Assembly: GCA_018401465.1 (NCBI GenBank)
Contig: JAGYKE010000004.1
Location: 1,395,857-1,459,856, forward strand
DNA from: Aestuariivita sp.
Lineage (GTDB): Bacteria > Pseudomonadota > Alphaproteobacteria > Rhodobacterales > Rhodobacteraceae
Length of the DNA: 64,000 bases
Direction of reading: 5' to 3'
The translations under genes and the position numbers were made by a program. Positions 25,836 to 34,499 of the stretch are shown here, in pieces. Below the pieces are notes generated by a model. It had not been told where the DNA came from, searched no databases, and worked only from the letters and a program-made list of their open reading frames with translations. Positions within the stretch are counted from its first letter, which is position 1. Every line of letters begins with the position of its first letter.

Positions 25836-28037
25836 TTACTTGTCTTTCTTCCGGGGTCCCGGGGCGAACTTGGCTTTGGGCTTGCCCGGGCCGGGCTTGC
25901 CGGGGCCAGGCTTTCCCTGACCGGGCGTCCCCTTGCCGGGCTTGCCCTTTCCACCCGGGCCCTTGCCACCCGGGCCCTTGCCGGGACCGGGCCCGGCAGA
26001 CGGACGCAGCGACGGATCGAAACGCCGCGAGGTGTCGGATGCGCCGGTGGGGCCCGCCGCGGATGTCGGGCGGGGCCTTTTTGACCCGTCCGGCGTTCCC
26101 TGTCCGGGTCTGGCCTTGCCCGGTTTCCCCGCGCCTGCCGCCCCGTCCTTGCCGCGGAACCATGTCTTGCGCGGGCCGTCGTCATCCTTTCGCGGTGCCG
26201 GGCCGGGCCTGACCTTTTTCCCCTTATCCCCGGGTCCGCCTGCGTCATGCCGGGGCTTCAGGGTGCCGCCCGGCCTCTGCCACTTTCCCTCCGGCGCGGG
26301 TTTGGGGGCCGGTGCCGAAGGCGACTTTGCACGGGGTGCTGCGGGTGCGGTCGCAGACGGCGGCGCGGGTGGCTGCGCGGCTTGCGGTGCGGACGGCTGC
26401 GCGGACGGGGCCGCCGACCCTGTGTCGCTCTCCCGCGCGGGTTTCACCGGTGGCCGGGTCTCCCCGGGCAGTTGATCGGTACGCCGGACCGTGATGCCCT
26501 CTTCCAGCACGCCCTCCGGCCCGATCGCGGCAAGAAAGCCGGGCACACTCGCCTCGGTGATCTCGACGAGGGTCTCGGACTGCTGCACGCGGATCGCGCC
26601 GATCGCGTCCTTGCTGACGCGGCCCGCGCGGCACAGCATCGGCAGGAGCCAGCGCGCCTCGGCCCGTGCCTCGTGGCCGACCGACAACGAGAACCAGACG
26701 CTGGGCCCGAAGGGCGCACGCTCGCGCGCGGCGGGGCGCGCCGCGGGATCGGCCAGTTCCTCGGGCGCGGAATGCTGGGCACGGTAGAACCGCAGGCAGG
26801 CAGCGGCGATGGCCCGCGGCCCGTGAAGCGCGAGCAGACGATCGGCGAAGGCCGCCTCGTCCTCGGCCAACTCGTCCGACCAGGCGGGATCGGAAAGGAG
26901 CCGCTCCTCGTCGCGGCGGCGGATCTCTTCGGCGCCGGGCGCGCGCGTCCACTCGGCCACGACGCGTGCGGTCTTCAGAAGCCGCTCGACAAGGCGGGCG
27001 GACTTGGGCGGCACGATGAGCGCCGACAGCCCCTTGCGCCCCGCGCGGCCCGTCCGGCCCGATCGGTGCAGCAGGGTCTCGGCATTCGTCGGCAACTCGG
27101 CATGGACGACGAGTTCGAGGTTCGGCAGATCGATGCCGCGGGCGGCCACGTCGGTGGCCACGCAGACGCGGGCCCGGCCGTCGCGCATCGCCTGAAGCGC
27201 ATGCGTCCGCTCGCTCTGGCTCAGTTCGCCCGACAGGCTCACGACGGAAAAGCCGCGGTTCGCGAAGCGCGCCGTCAGCCGGTTCACCGCCGCCCGCGTG
27301 TTGGCGAAGACCAGCGCGTTCTGTGCCTCGTGGTAGCGCAGGACGTTGATGATGGCGTTCTCGGCGTCGGCTTGCGCGACCTCGAGCACCTGATAGGCGA
27401 TGTCGGCGTGCTGGGCGCGGTCGGTCAGCGTGGTGACCCGCACCGCGTCGCGCTGGTAGTGCTGCGCCAGCGTCGCGATCATCGGCGGCACGGTGGCCGA
27501 GAACAGGAGCGTCCTGCGGTCGGCCGGTGCCTCGCCCAGCATGAACTCGAGATCCTCGCGGAACCCGAGGTCGAGCATCTCGTCGGCCTCGTCCAGTACC
27601 ACGACCCGAAGGCTGCTCATGTCGAGCGATCCGCGCCGGATATGGTCGGTCAGGCGACCGGGCGTGCCCACGACGATATGCGCGCCGCGTTCCAGCGCGC
27701 GGCGTTCGTCGCGCATGTCCATGCCGCCCACGCAAGACGCAAGGCGCGCGCCCGTCTTCGCGTAAAGCCAGCCAAGTTCGCGCGTCACCTGAAACGCGAG
27801 TTCCCGCGTCGGCGCGACGATCAGCGCAAGCGGCGTCGCGGCGGGGCCGAAGGTTTCCGCGTCGCCCAGAAGGCTGGGCGCGATGGCAAGCCCGAAGCCG
27901 ACGGTCTTGCCCGACCCCGTCTGTGCCGACACCAGAAGATCGGCGTCGCGCAGCGCGGGGTCGGTGACAGCCGCCTGCACCGGAGTGAGTGTTTCGTAGC
28001 CGCGTTCAGCAAGTGCGGCCGACAAGGACTGGATCAT
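25836..28037 (-). CDS. DEAD-box RNA helicase with DbpA-type RNA-binding domain and Pro-Gly-Lys tail
   Basis: A 733-residue helicase. Core motifs are AQTGSGKT, PTRELAFQ, VLDEADEMLD, FSATVP, ATDVAARGIDLPN and HRSGRTGRAGRKG. After the core, a helical region and a DbpA-like RNA-binding fold (about 455-530, VWFSLSVGHEARAEARWLLPMLCRAG) are seen, as in CsdA/DeaD proteins. The last ~200 residues are an extreme low-complexity region, first Pro/Ala-rich, then repeats of PGKG/GPGKPGPGK, ending GPRKKDK. The Met at 28037 is chosen because MIQSLSAALAERGYETLTPVQ is the natural Q-motif start. Likely roles are ribosome assembly or RNA decay. Confidence 0.9.
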   Translation of the reverse strand: MIQSLSAALAERGYETLTPVQAAVTDPALRDADLLVSAQTGSGKTVGFGLAIAPSLLGDAETFGPAATPLALIVAPTRELAFQVTRELGWLYAKTGARLASCVGGMDMRDERRALERGAHIVVGTPGRLTDHIRRGSLDMSSLRVVVLDEADEMLDLGFREDLEFMLGEAPADRRTLLFSATVPPMIATLAQHYQRDAVRVTTLTDRAQHADIAYQVLEVAQADAENAIINVLRYHEAQNALVFANTRAAVNRLTARFANRGFSVVSLSGELSQSERTHALQAMRDGRARVCVATDVAARGIDLPNLELVVHAELPTNAETLLHRSGRTGRAGRKGLSALIVPPKSARLVERLLKTARVVAEWTRAPGAEEIRRRDEERLLSDPAWSDELAEDEAAFADRLLALHGPRAIAAACLRFYRAQHSAPEELADPAARPAARERAPFGPSVWFSLSVGHEARAEARWLLPMLCRAGRVSKDAIGAIRVQQSETLVEITEASVPGFLAAIGPEGVLEEGITVRRTDQLPGETRPPVKPARESDTGSAAPSAQPSAPQAAQPPAPPSATAPAAPRAKSPSAPAPKPAPEGKWQRPGGTLKPRHDAGGPGDKGKKVRPGPAPRKDDDGPRKTWFRGKDGAAGAGKPGKARPGQGTPDGSKRPRPTSAAGPTGASDTSRRFDPSLRPSAGPGPGKGPGGKGPGGKGKPGKGTPGQGKPGPGKPGPGKPKAKFAPGPRKKDK

Positions 28038-28207
28038 GCACAGGTCCGATCTGAATGACGCGCGCGATGACACACGCGACGATCTGTCGAGGTTACATCC
28101 GGCGAAGGGCGCTTCCCTAACGCAGTTCGGTCCCCGTGTATACAGGTCGGTATGTCATATCGAAACCGCCCGATCCCGGCCTCGGCACGGGCTCGGTTGC
28201 CCACCCC

Positions 28208-28960
28208 TTATGCCCGATCGCCCGGAAACAGCGCCGCCAGCCGCGCGCGCCAATGCGCCCCGTCCAGCCACGGCCTCAGGTCGCCCGCCCCGGTCGCCGC
28301 CCAGACCAGCGCGAGGTTGCACGAGATCGCGGGCATCAGCCCCTCGTCCCGGCCCACCGCCAGCGCGTGCAGCGTCGCCATCCCTGTGCCCAGCATCAAG
28401 ACCGCATCGGCCCCGGCACCCGACAGGCTGCGGTAGCTCTCCAGCACCGCATCGCCCTGCATGGCGTAGATCGGGTGGAAGTCGCCCGTGCGCAGCGCCG
28501 GCCCGGCTGTGGCCACGATGTCGAACCCCTGAGCGCGCCAATAGGCCTCGGAGGCGCGGGTGAGGTCTTCGGGATAGGGCGACAGCAGCGCCACGCGCCG
28601 CGCCCCCATGGCCCGCAGCGCCGCGGTCGAGGCCCGCGCCGCCGTCACCAGCGGCACGCCGCGCGCGGCGCTGACCCGTGCGACCACCGCGTCCTCTTCC
28701 GCCGCGCCCGCAAGGTAGGACGCGCCCGTGCAGGCGAAGGCCAGCGCGGTGACCGGCGCATTGGCGAATTGTGCCGCCGTCGCGTCGAGACCGGCGGTGT
28801 AGTCCACCAGCCGTTCGGCGATCGTGCCTGCGCCGGATGTCAGCCGCGCTGCCAGCATCGACCAGCCCGGCGGCATCAGCGCCCAGACTTCGGGTTCGAC
28901 CGTCGTGTTGGCCTGCGGCACCAGCACGCCCAGAAGGCCCGCCGCGCCGTAATCGGTCAC
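28208..28960 (-). CDS. Asp/Glu racemase - maleate isomerase superfamily protein
   Basis: A 250-residue protein of the superfamily that includes aspartate/glutamate racemases, arylmalonate decarboxylase and maleate cis-trans isomerase. LGVLVPQANTTVEPEVWALMP near the start is like maleate isomerases. A cysteine stands in the expected first active-site position (LAFACTGASYL) and a second in PAISCNLAL. The start is GTG at 28960, overlapping the aldehyde dehydrogenase stop (GTGA). As the last gene of the module with a flavin monooxygenase and an aldehyde dehydrogenase, a maleate-to-fumarate step is plausible but not demonstrated. Confidence 0.78.
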   Translation of the reverse strand: MTDYGAAGLLGVLVPQANTTVEPEVWALMPPGWSMLAARLTSGAGTIAERLVDYTAGLDATAAQFANAPVTALAFACTGASYLAGAAEEDAVVARVSAARGVPLVTAARASTAALRAMGARRVALLSPYPEDLTRASEAYWRAQGFDIVATAGPALRTGDFHPIYAMQGDAVLESYRSLSGAGADAVLMLGTGMATLHALAVGRDEGLMPAISCNLALVWAATGAGDLRPWLDGAHWRARLAALFPGDRA

Positions 28961-30459
28961 GGCGCGTCCCCCAGCCCCAGCTTGCGCAGGGGTGGCGGGG
29001 TGGTCGGGATCGTGACGGTGCGTTCCTCGGTATAGAAGGCCTCGCAGGACGCACCGCCTTCGCGGCCCACGCCGGATGTTTTGAACCCCCCGAAGGGCGC
29101 GCGCAATTCGCGCATCATCGGCGTGTTCACCCAGACAACGCCCGACCGCATCGCCCCGCTTACCCGCATCACGGTGGGCAGGTGATCGGACCAGACGTAG
29201 CTCACCAGCCCGAATTGGGTGTCGTTGGCCATGGCGATGGCCTCGTCCGTGCTGTCGAAGGGCAGGAAGGTCGCGAAGGGGCCGAAGATTTCCTCCTGCG
29301 CGACGCGGGCGGCGTTGGTGGGCACGGTGACGGCGGTGGGTGCCACGAAATAGCCCGCGCCCAGATCGTCGCGCCTTGTGCCGCCTGTCACGACGCGCCC
29401 GCCATCGGCCTGAGCGATCCCGACATAGGACAGCACCCGGTCGCGGTGCGCGGCACTTGCCAGCGGCCCAAGCTCCGTCTCCGCCGCCAGCGGATCGCCC
29501 ACGCGCAGCCGGCCCGCGCGTTCGGTGAAACGGCCCAGAACCTCGTCGAAGACGCTGCGTTCCACAAGGATGCGCGACCCCGCCAGACATTGCTGGCCGT
29601 TGTTCGAAAAGATGCCCAGAAGCGCGCCGTCCACCGCCCGGTCCAGATCGGCCGATGCGAAGATCATGTTGGCCGACTTGCCGCCCAGCTCCAGCGTGCA
29701 GGGTACAAGGTTGCGCCCCGCCGCAGACATGATGGCGCGGCCCGTTTCCGTCCCGCCGGTGAAGCTGACCCGGTCGACGCCCTCATGCGCGACCAGCGCT
29801 GCCCCCGTGACCGGACCGCGCCCGTTGACAAGGTTCAGAACGCCCTCCGGCAGCACGTCTTGCAACAGCGCGACCAGCCGGGCCAGCGCCAGCGGCGTCT
29901 GTTCCGATGGCTTCAGCACACAGGTATTCCCGAAGGCGAGCGCGGCGGCGATCTTCATCGTGGCCAGCGCCACCGGCGCGTTCCACGGCGCGATCAGGGC
30001 GGCGACGCCGACCGGCACCCGGCTGACCGTGGTCATGTAGCCCGGGGTCTGGTCAAAGCTCTGACCCGCCGACTGGCTGATGAATTCGGCGAAGAAGCGG
30101 AAGTTGTAGGCGGCGCGCTTGATGTGGCGTTCGCGCAATTCGCGCAGGATAAGGCCGGTCGCCGCGCATTCGAGGCGCGCCAGTTCCTCGGCATGGGTCA
30201 GGATCGTCTCGCGGCAGGCCTCGAGCACTTCGATGCGCTGCGGCACGCCCAGCCCGGGCCACGGCCCCCGGTCGAAGGCCGTGCGGGCGGCGGCGACGGC
30301 GGCATCGACCGCGCGCGCGTCATCCTCGATCAGGGTCGAGACCTGCGCGCCCGTCGCCGGATAGAAGACCGGCAACTCGATCCCGCCGCCCGCGCTGGGC
30401 GCGCCGCGCACAAGGCCGGTGATGCGGTCGGGCGGGATGATGGGCAGGGCGAAGGTCAT
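28957..30459 (-). CDS. NAD(P)-dependent aldehyde dehydrogenase
   Basis: A 500-residue ALDH superfamily enzyme. The Rossmann and catalytic landmarks are complete: APWNAPVALATMK, VLKPSEQTPL, VSFTGGTETGRAI, catalytic Glu in LELGGKSANMIF, catalytic Cys in NNGQQCLAGSRI, and EEIFGPFATFLPF near the end. The closest functional analogues by eye are hydroxymuconate-semialdehyde-type dehydrogenases (HpaE-like), but substrate is uncertain. It lies 13 bases after the monooxygenase gene and overlaps the racemase-family gene. Confidence 0.85.
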   Translation of the reverse strand: MTFALPIIPPDRITGLVRGAPSAGGGIELPVFYPATGAQVSTLIEDDARAVDAAVAAARTAFDRGPWPGLGVPQRIEVLEACRETILTHAEELARLECAATGLILRELRERHIKRAAYNFRFFAEFISQSAGQSFDQTPGYMTTVSRVPVGVAALIAPWNAPVALATMKIAAALAFGNTCVLKPSEQTPLALARLVALLQDVLPEGVLNLVNGRGPVTGAALVAHEGVDRVSFTGGTETGRAIMSAAGRNLVPCTLELGGKSANMIFASADLDRAVDGALLGIFSNNGQQCLAGSRILVERSVFDEVLGRFTERAGRLRVGDPLAAETELGPLASAAHRDRVLSYVGIAQADGGRVVTGGTRRDDLGAGYFVAPTAVTVPTNAARVAQEEIFGPFATFLPFDSTDEAIAMANDTQFGLVSYVWSDHLPTVMRVSGAMRSGVVWVNTPMMRELRAPFGGFKTSGVGREGGASCEAFYTEERTVTIPTTPPPLRKLGLGDAP

Positions 30460-30472
30460 GGTCGGTCCTTGG

Positions 30473-31648
30473 TCAAAGCGTCTCGGCGCGGCGCAGTCCC
30501 GCGATCATCGACGAGGTCAGCAGGAAGTCGCGCGCGCGGGCCGGGTCGGCGGCGATGGCCTGCAATTCGGCAAGGTTCGCGCGGCGCTGCGCCGGGTCGG
30601 CGGTGTTCATGCGGGCACGGTTGCGGTCGGCCTGCCCCACGATGTCGTCGCGCGCGATGGGGCGGCGGCGGCGGTCGTAATCGTCGATGCGGTCGGGCGC
30701 TGCGCCCCGGGCGAGGTCGATCAGGATATCGGCCAGCGCCCAGGCGTCGTGAATGCCGCCGTTCATGCCCATGCCCCCCTTGGGGCTGTTGAGATGCGCG
30801 GCGTCGCCCGCAAGGATCATCCGCCCCTGCCGGTAGGTCGCGGCGACGCGCCGGTGAATGCGGTAGATGCGCTTTTCCACGATCTGCATGTCGCGCGCCG
30901 CAGGCACGATCCGGCCCAACTGCGCGCGGATGCGGTCATCCTCCAGCGCCTCTTCCGCGCTCATCCCGTCAGGCGGGTGGAGCGAGACGCGCCAGAGATC
31001 CGGCAGCCGCAGAAGCGAGAAGGTGCCGTCCTCCAGCCAGATGTAGTTGACGCCCGACAGCCCCTGAAAATGATCCTCGAAGGGAAAGCGCGTCGTGACA
31101 AGGATGGTGTTCTCGGGATAGGCGGCACCTTCCCACGCCGCGCCCATGGCGGTGCGCACCACCGACCGCGCCCCGTCGCAGCCGATCAGCCAGCTTCCCC
31201 GCACGTCGCCGTCGGCGATGCGCAGGCTGACGCCGCCTTCGTCCTGATCCACGGCCAGAACGGGGGTGGAAAACCGCACCGTTCCCTGAGGCAGCCGCGC
31301 CAGCAGCGCGCGCGACAATTCCGCCTGCGGGCATTGCAGGCGATAGGGGTGACCGGTGTCCCCCGCCAGCACGGCCAGGTCAAACTCCGCCCGTTCGCCT
31401 GTGGCGTGCAGGCGTATCTGCCAGGTGGGCGTCACCTGGCCCTTCGCGATCAGCGCGTCCGTGATGCCGGACGGCTGGAAAAGATCCAGCGTCGGGGGAT
31501 GGAAGGTCGAGGCGCGCAGTTGCGACGGGATCTCGGGCTCGGCCTCGAAAACCTGCACCGGCAGGCCTGCCTCAAACAGCCGCCATGCCAGCGTGAGGCC
31601 CACGGGCCCCGCGCCCACGATCAGGACGGGGTCGGCAGGGGCGGTCAT
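30473..31648 (-). CDS. FAD-dependent aromatic-ring-type monooxygenase
   Basis: A 391-residue flavoprotein of the PHBH/PheA-TfdB class. The dinucleotide motif is VGAGPVGLTLAWRLFEAG at the N-terminus, the DG motif is WLIGCDGARSVVRTAMG, and the GD motif is GRMILAGDAAHLNSPKGGMGMNGGIHDA. It lacks the C-terminal thioredoxin-like domain of phenol hydroxylases, so it is a short form. Enzymes of this class hydroxylate phenolic or heteroaromatic acids with NAD(P)H and O2. The substrate is unknown; its companions suggest a ring-degradation or organosulfur pathway. Confidence 0.82.
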   Translation of the reverse strand: MTAPADPVLIVGAGPVGLTLAWRLFEAGLPVQVFEAEPEIPSQLRASTFHPPTLDLFQPSGITDALIAKGQVTPTWQIRLHATGERAEFDLAVLAGDTGHPYRLQCPQAELSRALLARLPQGTVRFSTPVLAVDQDEGGVSLRIADGDVRGSWLIGCDGARSVVRTAMGAAWEGAAYPENTILVTTRFPFEDHFQGLSGVNYIWLEDGTFSLLRLPDLWRVSLHPPDGMSAEEALEDDRIRAQLGRIVPAARDMQIVEKRIYRIHRRVAATYRQGRMILAGDAAHLNSPKGGMGMNGGIHDAWALADILIDLARGAAPDRIDDYDRRRRPIARDDIVGQADRNRARMNTADPAQRRANLAELQAIAADPARARDFLLTSSMIAGLRRAETL

Positions 31649-31718
31649 GCGGATCGGGCCTTGCGCAGCATCGGCCTAACGTATCGCACCGCCCGGCAAG
31701 GACCAGCCGAATGTGGCG

Positions 31719-32513
31719 TCACCCCGGTCTCCGCGTGCCGGGGGCGGGCGGGTCGTTGGGCGGCCCTGCGAAACACTGGGCAATCTCCAGCCATCGCGCC
31801 GCCCTCGGGCCGGTCGCGACCAGATCGGTGTCCGCGGCGGCGCGGGTCTGGGCGGCGGTCTGGCAGAAGCCCAGCGCGCTGCCCTCGATCCGGTCGGGGC
31901 TTTCGGGATCGTTCCATGTCCAGACCGCGCCCGACGGGGCGACCAGCCGCAGGTGGGGCAGGGGGTCTGGCGGCGTCTCGCCCCGGTTGGCGAAGGCGAA
32001 GGGAATGGTCACCGCCCCCAGATGCGCGATGTTGCGCAACCGGTCGGTCTCGGCCCGCGTCACGGCCAGAAGATCGAAGATCGCCTGACCATGGGCCCAG
32101 GTCTCCATCTGCCGCGCGGTGACGGACGACCGCGCGGACATGCCGGGCCCCACCCATTTCAGCCGCGCCTTGGGGTCGGCGGCGGAAAAGGCGTCAGCCA
32201 GCCGTTCCGTTCCCGCCATCCAGGCATCGCGCAGGGCAGGCCCGCACAAGTCCCCGATCCAGCCGCGCTGGCTGTCGAGGATCGACACGCCCTGCTGCCA
32301 CTGCCGGACAAGCGGTGCCGCGAAGGCGTCGAAAGCGGTGTCGCCCTGCAGTGCGGCGCAGGCAGCGACGTCGAACATGTGCAGATGGCCCAGGATGTCG
32401 TCGATGCTCCAGCCCTTGAAGCGGGTCGGGCGGGCAAAATCGCCTTCGGTCAGGTCGGCCAGAAGCGCGTGCAGAACGCGCGCCTCATCGCGGAAATCCG
32501 CGGCTTCCTGCAT
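31719..32513 (-). CDS. TIGR03084-like DinB/mycothiol-isomerase-N fold protein
   Basis: A 264-residue protein that fits the TIGR03084 family, with an N-terminal maleylpyruvate-isomerase-like four-helix domain. Likely metal ligands are His in ILGHLHMFD, and the ARQMETWAHGQAIFDLL segment is typical. A C-terminal domain (VTIPFAFANRG...LRLVAPSGAVWTWNDP) resembles the matching MDMPI C-terminal region. Such proteins may bind a metal and a thiol cofactor. Its ribosome site AAGGAGAG is strong, and it starts 26 bases after the soxT stop with no visible promoter between. Confidence 0.72.
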   Translation of the reverse strand: MQEAADFRDEARVLHALLADLTEGDFARPTRFKGWSIDDILGHLHMFDVAACAALQGDTAFDAFAAPLVRQWQQGVSILDSQRGWIGDLCGPALRDAWMAGTERLADAFSAADPKARLKWVGPGMSARSSVTARQMETWAHGQAIFDLLAVTRAETDRLRNIAHLGAVTIPFAFANRGETPPDPLPHLRLVAPSGAVWTWNDPESPDRIEGSALGFCQTAAQTRAAADTDLVATGPRAARWLEIAQCFAGPPNDPPAPGTRRPG

Positions 32514-32539
32514 GGCTGCTCTCCTTGCTGTGGGGTGCG

Positions 32540-33595
32540 TTATTCCGCCGGGGCGAAGCCCATGATGAGCTGGCGCAGCCCCAGCGCCGCGCCCGCGAAG
32601 ATGGCAAGGCAGGCGATCGGGGCCGACCAGGCCAGCATCGAAAACGCGGCCAGTCCCTGACCCACGCTGCAGCCCACCGCCAGCACCGCACCCGGCCCCA
32701 TGAGCGCCGCGCCCAGCATCTGGCGGCGCAGTTCGCGCGGATCTTCGCAGGCCTCCCAGCGGAAGCGGCCCGCGCGCAGCGATCCCAGAAGCGCGCCCAG
32801 CATGACGCCAACGACCGACCCCACGCTGAACGACAGCGCCGTGCCCGACGCGGTCATGAGGTAGAACATCGTGTCGCCCAAGGGTGCCGCGAATGTATGG
32901 GTCTGCACCGGTTCGGCGGCAAAGCCGTTATCCGCGATCCATTGCGTGCCGACCCAGCCCGACACGACGGCAAGCCCCACCACCGCGCCCCAGAAGATGT
33001 ATGCGGGGGAACTGCGCATGCGCGCGTTCGACAAGGCGATCGCGATGGGGACCAGCCCCAGTGCCATCGCCGCGATCCAGGCATTGTCGGCGAAGGCCGC
33101 GCGCAACGGTTCCAGCGCGCCCTGCAACGTCCCGGACCCGGCCACCACCGGAAACAGGGTCACGCGCAGCTGCGCGAGCGGCCCCGACAGCGCCACATAG
33201 GCCGACAGCCCCATCACCAGCACGATCACGAAAGACCGCAGGTCGCCGCCGCCCAGCCGGGCCAGCGCGCCGAAGCCGCAATTGCCCGCAAGCGCCATGC
33301 CGTAGCCGAACATCAGCCCGCCGATGACCGTGCCAAGCGGGTTCCATCTGGTGTCGAGGTAAGGGTTGGCCCCCGGGTCGATCAGCCCCGCGCCGATTGC
33401 GGCCTGCGCGCCGATGATCGCCACCCCGATCGCCACCGCCCACATGCGCAGGCGCCGGTCATCCGATGAATACAGCGCATCCTCGATCGCACCGAGGGTG
33501 CAGAAACGGCCCATCCGGGCCGCGAGGCCCAGCATCACGCCGCCCAGCAACCCCACCAACGCGGCTGCGTTGGTCTCTCCGAAAACGTCCAGCAT
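32540..33595 (-). CDS. soxT: SoxT-like YeeE/YedE membrane transporter
   Basis: A 351-residue polytopic membrane protein of the YeeE/YedE (sulf_transp) family with about nine spans. Conserved cysteines sit in GRFCTLGA, AGNCGFGA and VGCSVGQGL, as in the thiosulfate-conducting TsuA group. In sox loci the gene beside soxR/soxS is called soxT and is thought to move thiosulfate or another sulfur compound across the inner membrane. It is the third gene of the soxS-soxR-soxT unit. Confidence 0.85.
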   Translation of the reverse strand: MLDVFGETNAAALVGLLGGVMLGLAARMGRFCTLGAIEDALYSSDDRRLRMWAVAIGVAIIGAQAAIGAGLIDPGANPYLDTRWNPLGTVIGGLMFGYGMALAGNCGFGALARLGGGDLRSFVIVLVMGLSAYVALSGPLAQLRVTLFPVVAGSGTLQGALEPLRAAFADNAWIAAMALGLVPIAIALSNARMRSSPAYIFWGAVVGLAVVSGWVGTQWIADNGFAAEPVQTHTFAAPLGDTMFYLMTASGTALSFSVGSVVGVMLGALLGSLRAGRFRWEACEDPRELRRQMLGAALMGPGAVLAVGCSVGQGLAAFSMLAWSAPIACLAIFAGAALGLRQLIMGFAPAE

Positions 33596-33632
33596 ATTGT
33601 CCTCCCCACCGGACGGTGGCGAGACGACCGGC

Positions 33633-33986
33633 TCAGTCGTCCGACCTGCAGAAGAGATCGTAGACGACCTCGATGATTTGCCGGGGGCGGTCGTCTGTCA
33701 AGCGATAGTAGATCGTCTTGCCGTCGCGGCGCGGCGTCACCAGCCCCTCGAGCCGAAGCCGCGACAGCTGCTGCGACACCGCCGCCTGCCGCGCAGACAG
33801 CAGATCTTCCAGTTCGGTCACGGACTTTTCGCCCGAGGCGAGGTGGCACAGGATCATGAGCCGCCCCTCGTGGCTGATCGCCTTGAGGAAGTTGGACGCG
33901 CGCTGCGCATTGTCCAGCATGCGCTCCATGTCTTCGGGGCAGGTGTTCTCGTCAAAGACGGGAAGTCGCGAAGGTTGGTCCAGCAT
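33633..33986 (-). CDS. soxR: ArsR-family repressor SoxR with SqrR-like cysteine pair
   Basis: A 117-residue winged-helix ArsR-type regulator, not related to the MerR-type SoxR of E. coli. The recognition region is LLSARQAAVSQQLSRLRLEGLV and the wing is RRDGKTIYYRL. Cysteines are C16, C47 and C113. The 66-residue interval between C47 and C113 equals that of the two sensing cysteines of the Rhodobacter capsulatus persulfide sensor SqrR, as I recall them (C41/C107). ATTC-N8-GAAT sites stand in front of soxX, soxB and soxG. It probably represses the sox genes until persulfide modifies it. Confidence 0.9.
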   Translation of the reverse strand: MLDQPSRLPVFDENTCPEDMERMLDNAQRASNFLKAISHEGRLMILCHLASGEKSVTELEDLLSARQAAVSQQLSRLRLEGLVTPRRDGKTIYYRLTDDRPRQIIEVVYDLFCRSDD

Positions 33987-34046
33987 CGTCGTTGTTCGAT
34001 CCGCTCGGTTTCGGCGTCGGGGCTCAGATAGGAAGCCTTTGCCGGT

Positions 34047-34421
34047 TTATCCACCCGTGCCGGTGGTCACCCCGGCTCCGGTCAGCATGTCGTTCACAAG
34101 CGCCCAGAAGAACATGTCCCCCGGATAGCCTTCGATGCGCGCCACCTCGTGCCCGTCCTCCAGCAAGATGAAGGTCGGCGTGAAGCGCACGCGCGATAGC
34201 AGTTTGATCCCGTCAGGCAGCGGTTCGGCCAGATCGTGCCGCTGCAACGGCGCGGCGCGTCCTTCGTCGGTCTTGGGATAGATCGGTCCGACCTCTGCGT
34301 GCCAGCGTATGCACCAGAAGCAGCCATCCTTCTCGGCCATGAGAAGCACCGTCTCGGCCCGCGATGCCAAAGGCACGGCCATCAGGCAGAGCATCAGAAG
34401 AAAGGGTCGCAGCAGGGACAA
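34047..34421 (-). CDS. soxS: Periplasmic thioredoxin-like protein SoxS
   Basis: A 124-residue exported thioredoxin-fold protein with a redox motif CFWC. In Paracoccus, SoxS keeps the Sox system active by reducing SoxYZ. I start it at the TTG of 34419-34421 because GGAG lies five bases upstream and the product begins with a clean signal peptide (SLLRPFLLMLCLMAVPLASRAE). The alternatives are an ATG at 34457 and a TTG at 34481. Those have no ribosome site and would run through the divergent promoter. Confidence 0.82.
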   Translation of the reverse strand: MSLLRPFLLMLCLMAVPLASRAETVLLMAEKDGCFWCIRWHAEVGPIYPKTDEGRAAPLQRHDLAEPLPDGIKLLSRVRFTPTFILLEDGHEVARIEGYPGDMFFWALVNDMLTGAGVTTGTGG

Positions 34422-34432
34422 CGCGGCTCCGA

Positions 34433-34481
34433 TTGACGGGCAATATTCAATAATCATAATTTGATTATCCGACCTTTTCAA
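34433..34481. promoter_or_regulatory. Overlapping divergent promoters and operator for soxSRT and soxVW
   Basis: Rightward: TTGACG (34433-34438), 16 bases, CATAAT (34455-34460). Leftward: TTGAAA (34481-34476), 17 bases, TATGAT (34458-34453), both near-consensus. The -10 elements overlap, and an inverted repeat ATAATCA-N5-TGATTAT (34450-34468) covers them. An ATTC-N8-TAAT near-match to the other sox sites begins at 34445. A repressor bound here would silence both directions, and SoxR is the obvious candidate. Confidence 0.65.
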
Positions 34482-34499
34482 GGAATGCGGGGCGATCCG

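Noticed and set aside
28137-28144. TGTATACA looks like half of the MatR-type operator TTGTATACAA.
   Set aside because: It is only an 8-base palindrome downstream of the catabolic module and upstream of the helicase, with no extended match and no malonate gene beside it.
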